From Haloferula helveola (GTDB lineage: Bacteria; Verrucomicrobiota; Verrucomicrobiia; Verrucomicrobiales; Akkermansiaceae), in contig NZ_AP024702.1 of assembly GCF_037076345.1 (NCBI RefSeq), positions 4,278,001-4,342,000 on the forward strand: a DNA stretch of 64,000 nt, read 5' to 3'. Shown here piece after piece: positions 61,195 to 64,000 of the stretch. Made by a program: the position numbers and the translations under genes. The notes beneath the pieces are model-generated. The model made no database searches. It was not told the origin of the DNA and saw only the letters and a list, made by a program, of their open reading frames with translations. The stretch's first letter is position 1; the number at the start of each line of letters is the position of its first letter.

Positions 61195-64000
61195 CAGGGA
61201 GTCACGCTGACGTTGTCGAAGGACGAGGTGTTGAGCACCGCGTCGGACCCGCTTGCAACGGCGAGGCCGAAGTAGCAGGTCGATGGCAGCACCGCGCCGA
61301 GGCTGCCCAAGCGGATCCAATTCGATCCGTCATCGCTCTTGTAGGCGGAAATGCGGCCGCCGCTCCGTGCGAGACGGAGCCACGTGTTGCCCGGCGTTCC
61401 ACTGCCGCTGGTGGATGTCGCGGTGCGGGCCGACGGACTGGTCCGGCGCACCCATCGGAAGTCGCCGTTGCCGTTGGTGCCGAGGAAGACATGGCGGGAG
61501 TTGGATCCCAAGGTGTCACGGACCATGATGCCGACCCGGGCGTCCGCTCCGGTGTCTTCAAGCGAAGCGATCCGGGCGATGATCTCCGCATCGCCTTCGA
61601 GTTCCTGCCAGACGAAGTGGAAGCCGTCCGCAGTGCCTTCCAGACGGCCGGCTCCCGACAGCGTGAAGGTTCCACCCGAGTGCGACGAACTTCCGGCGAG
61701 TGCCGAACCGATCGAGCTTTCATCCCAAGGCAGGGGCAAGCCTGCTGCGATCACGGTGATTTCCAACGTGGCGTCGTCCTCAAGACCCGCAAGGTCGGTC
61801 GCCCGGACGACGAAGGATTGCGTTCCGGCACTTCCGGGAGGAGGCGTGCCACCCAGTGCGCCGTCGGGAGCGACGGTCAGCCATGCAGGCCCCGAAACTT
61901 TCGAGTAGGAAATGGAGTCGCCGGTGTCCGGATCGCTGGCGGTGCCGGCGAGGGTTTCTCCTGAGTACGCTTCGTCTTCGGTCGCGTCCGGTTTGGTGAT
62001 GAGGGCAGATGAGAATACAGGCGGTTCGTTGACGCCGATCACCTCGATGTTGAGGACGGCCTCGTCCTGCGCGGCCGCGAGATCGGCGACACGCACGACG
62101 AAGCTGTTGGCGCCGATGTCCGCTTCGACAGGCGTCCCCGAGAGTGCTCCATCAGGTCCGACGTTGAGCCATGCGGGTCCGGAGACTTTGAGGAAAGTCA
62201 GTTCGTCTCCAGCGTCCGGGTCGGAAGCGAGTGCTGCCAGCGAACCGGAGTAAGGGCTGTCTTCCGTCGCGTCGGCCGCGTCGATCGGGTCGGCGGAAAA
62301 CGCGGGTGGATCATTCACATTCTGGACGGTGATCTCCAGCGTCGCGGAGTCGCTCAGGCTGCCGCTGTCGGTGGCTTCGATGGTGAAGGAGTTCAGGCCC
62401 ACGTCGCCCGGTCCGGGCGTTCCGTCGAGAGAGCCGTCCGGATTCACGACCAACCACGCGGGTCCGGATACCTTTGAGAACTCCAGCGTGTCCCCGGCGT
62501 CCACATCGTCGACGGTGCCGTCGAGGTCGGCCGCATACGAGACGCCCTGCGTGGCCGTCGGGCCCGTCACCGGATCGACATTGAAGGAGGGCGGGTCGTT
62601 GGTGTTGATCACCGAGATTTCCAGAGTTGCGGTGTCGCTGGCGCCCTGGCTGTCGGTGACCTCGATTTGGAACGAGCTCAGTCCGACATCTCCATTCGCC
62701 GGGAGGCCGGAAACCTCGCCGTCAGGATCAACGGTCAGCCATGCTGGTCCGGAGAGCTTGGAGAAGAGCAAGGTGTCACCCGGGTCGAGATCGGACGCGG
62801 TGCCGTCGAGGGTCTGGGAGTAGGGGCTGTCCTCGATTGCACCGGCAAGGATCACCGGATCGCTGTTGAAGCTGGGCGGATCGTTGAGGTTCGCCACCTC
62901 GATGGTCAGCGCCGAGACGGCGGAAGCTCCTGCGGAATCGGTGACCTGAACGGTGAAGGCGTTGCTTCCGACATCCTCTGGCGTGGGTGTTCCCGAAAGT
63001 CCTCCAGCGGGATCAACCGTGAGCCAGTCGGGCCCGGCAACCTTGCTGAAGGAAAGGCTTTCGCCAGCGTCGGTATCGAACACCCATCCGGCAAGGGAAT
63101 CCGAATAGGCTGTGTTCTCGCTCGCCGCCGCGACGGGGATCGGGTCTGCCGTGAAGAAGGGCGCGCGGTTGATCACTTCGGCGATCTCGGCTTGGATCAA
63201 TTCCCTTTCGTAGATCCTGACATCATCGATGCCGCCCACGAAGTGCCGGACGTTGTCGCGGATGTCGCAGCCGATCCCGACATCGATAGAACCGCCGAGA
63301 TCGCGGACCGTGGTGCCGCTGACCGAGCCGTCAACCGCGCCATCGATGTAGATCGTCGCGTTTCCGGAAGTGTCGCGGCTGGCTGCGACATGGTGCCAGT
63401 TGCCGTCGTTGATGGCGGTCGAACCGTTGAAGTCGAACTGCGTCGATGAGTTCCCGTAAACGTAGAATCCGGCGGTGCCGTCGGCATTGACCCGGAGTTG
63501 GTATTGGCCGTTGAAGCCGTTCGCCGCCCGTTGTTGGACGATGATGCCGGTGCTGGAGTGAAGGTTTGGCACCTTGACCCATGCTGCCACGGTGAATGCC
63601 GTACTTCCGGAGAGGGATGCGAGATTTCCGCACTCCACTCGGTCGTTTCCGTCGAAGTCGAGCGCCCCGGCCCGCCGGCCGGTCGCCCATGCCGGAAGAT
63701 CGAGAGTGCCGTCCGCTCCGCTGGGGGATGAATCGGTTGCGGTCAGGCCGCTGCCATCGTCCATTTTCCACCAACCGCGGATGCCGTCGACGATGTCCGT
63801 GTCGGCGTAAAAGTACCAAACCGGTCCGGCGAAGGTGTTGGTGCCGTCGCCGGAGTCGACCCTCCAGAAGTAGAGCCCTTTCGATAGCAGGGGAGGAGTC
63901 CAGTTGTTCGTCGCCGTGTTTCCGAGGAATTCGGGGGACGCGGTCGTCGCGTCGCGGACGGCCGCGTAGTCGGTGCCGAGATAGACGTGATGGTCCGTGG
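61194..64000 (-). CDS. LamG and tandem Ig-like (cadherin-type) surface protein, 5' end outside the window
   Basis: The reading frame stays open from the stop at 61194 to the window edge, giving at least 934 residues; an internal Met at 63764 is not taken as the start. The first visible part (TDHHVYLGTDYAAV ... KGLYFWRVDSGDG) is a fibronectin-like unit often placed before LamG. LamG follows (SGSTAFTVAAWVKV ... GNWHHVAASRD). Then come five tandem 95-residue Ig-like repeats, each with NDPPSF..DP and SGPAWLTVDPDG.LSGTP. A C-terminal beta-sandwich similar to DUF1349/laminin-like domains ends GSDAVLNTSSFDNVSVTP. It is predicted to bind glycans or other surface partners. There is no TSP3-like C-terminal module. 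Confidence 0.85.
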   Translation of the reverse strand, partial: TDHHVYLGTDYAAVRDATTASPEFLGNTATNNWTPPLLSKGLYFWRVDSGDGTNTFAGPVWYFYADTDIVDGIRGWWKMDDGSGLTATDSSPSGADGTLDLPAWATGRRAGALDFDGNDRVECGNLASLSGSTAFTVAAWVKVPNLHSSTGIIVQQRAANGFNGQYQLRVNADGTAGFYVYGNSSTQFDFNGSTAINDGNWHHVAASRDTSGNATIYIDGAVDGSVSGTTVRDLGGSIDVGIGCDIRDNVRHFVGGIDDVRIYERELIQAEIAEVINRAPFFTADPIPVAAASENTAYSDSLAGWVFDTDAGESLSFSKVAGPDWLTVDPAGGLSGTPTPEDVGSNAFTVQVTDSAGASAVSALTIEVANLNDPPSFNSDPVILAGAIEDSPYSQTLDGTASDLDPGDTLLFSKLSGPAWLTVDPDGEVSGLPANGDVGLSSFQIEVTDSQGASDTATLEISVINTNDPPSFNVDPVTGPTATQGVSYAADLDGTVDDVDAGDTLEFSKVSGPAWLVVNPDGSLDGTPGPGDVGLNSFTIEATDSGSLSDSATLEITVQNVNDPPAFSADPIDAADATEDSPYSGSLAALASDPDAGDELTFLKVSGPAWLNVGPDGALSGTPVEADIGANSFVVRVADLAAAQDEAVLNIEVIGVNEPPVFSSALITKPDATEDEAYSGETLAGTASDPDTGDSISYSKVSGPAWLTVAPDGALGGTPPPGSAGTQSFVVRATDLAGLEDDATLEITVIAAGLPLPWDESSIGSALAGSSSHSGGTFTLSGAGRLEGTADGFHFVWQELEGDAEIIARIASLEDTGADARVGIMVRDTLGSNSRHVFLGTNGNGDFRWVRRTSPSARTATSTSGSGTPGNTWLRLARSGGRISAYKSDDGSNWIRLGSLGAVLPSTCYFGLAVASGSDAVLNTSSFDNVSVTP
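61741..63167 (-). repeat. Five tandem repeats of about 285 bp coding Ig-like units
   Basis: Five successive units of about 95 codons share PPxF..DP at the start, SGPAWLTV.PDG in the middle and a closing TLEI.V. The units have diverged at the DNA level, so they are old duplications rather than recent slippage. Confidence 0.85.

Noticed and set aside
61741-63167. Regular repeats considered as a CRISPR array
   Set aside because: The period is about 285 bp, the repeats are coding and diverged, and there are no short identical repeats with unique spacers or cas genes.

Overview
This is a high-GC chromosomal segment from an aerobic, Gram-negative bacterium. It is most likely a member of Verrucomicrobiota (Luteolibacter/Haloferula-like). 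The inference rests on an alternative complex III (act) locus, very large secreted beta-repeat and LamG/Ig-like proteins, a DUF6288-type protein, a sulfatase and the helical-repeat lipoproteins. No 16S rRNA is present, so the taxonomy is not proven. No tRNA, rRNA, CRISPR array, phage or insertion sequence was recognised.

Layout. (1) 1-11.8 kb holds housekeeping and accessory genes: a partial ABC ATPase, fusA, a VapBC-type toxin-antitoxin pair with a palindromic operator, murA, prmC, an M20 peptidase, a YiiX-like cysteine hydrolase, a secreted sulfatase, a MauE-like membrane protein, pyrF, an NAPE-PLD-like metallo-hydrolase and a small membrane protein. (2) 11.9-30.1 kb is a co-directional respiratory supercluster. 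It runs actABCDEF (quinol:cytochrome c oxidoreductase), a monohaem cytochrome, a CcoN-like subunit, a CcoO-like cytochrome, a second monohaem cytochrome, ctaD, a greatly enlarged ctaE, ctaF, two tiny membrane proteins and ctaC. A perfect palindrome of the TGTGA-N6-TCACA type lies just upstream of actA. (3) 30.1-44 kb holds metG, a TPR protein, a PpiD-like foldase with a structured leader, an RsmA-Nudix fusion, a prepilin-like protein, a TonB/ExbB/ExbD-like set, def, a roadblock-like SPF-repeat protein with a degenerate MglA-like GTPase, and a fused hydantoinase/oxoprolinase. (4) 44.3-64 kb is a surface-protein and flavoprotein region. It contains a 2366-aa autotransporter-type repeat protein, a halogenase plus pseudo-halogenase pair, two paralogous lipoproteins flanking a 1566-aa PDZ/DUF6288/HEAT/PASTA protein, and the 3' part of a LamG plus five-Ig-repeat protein.

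How it fits together. ActABCDEF should oxidise menaquinol and pass electrons through ActE and the extra monohaem cytochromes to an aa3-type oxidase encoded in the same run. Two features make the chain unusual. The CcoN-like subunit has lost nearly all haem and CuB ligands, so it looks structural rather than catalytic. The true oxidase subunit I has Leu at the K-channel Lys position, while subunit III carries a periplasmic insertion of about 420 residues.

The best candidates for undescribed biology are this remodelled supercomplex, the halogenase/pseudo-halogenase pair, the SPF-roadblock/pseudo-GTPase pair, and the leader RNA upstream of ppiD whose closing stem and terminator are mutually exclusive.
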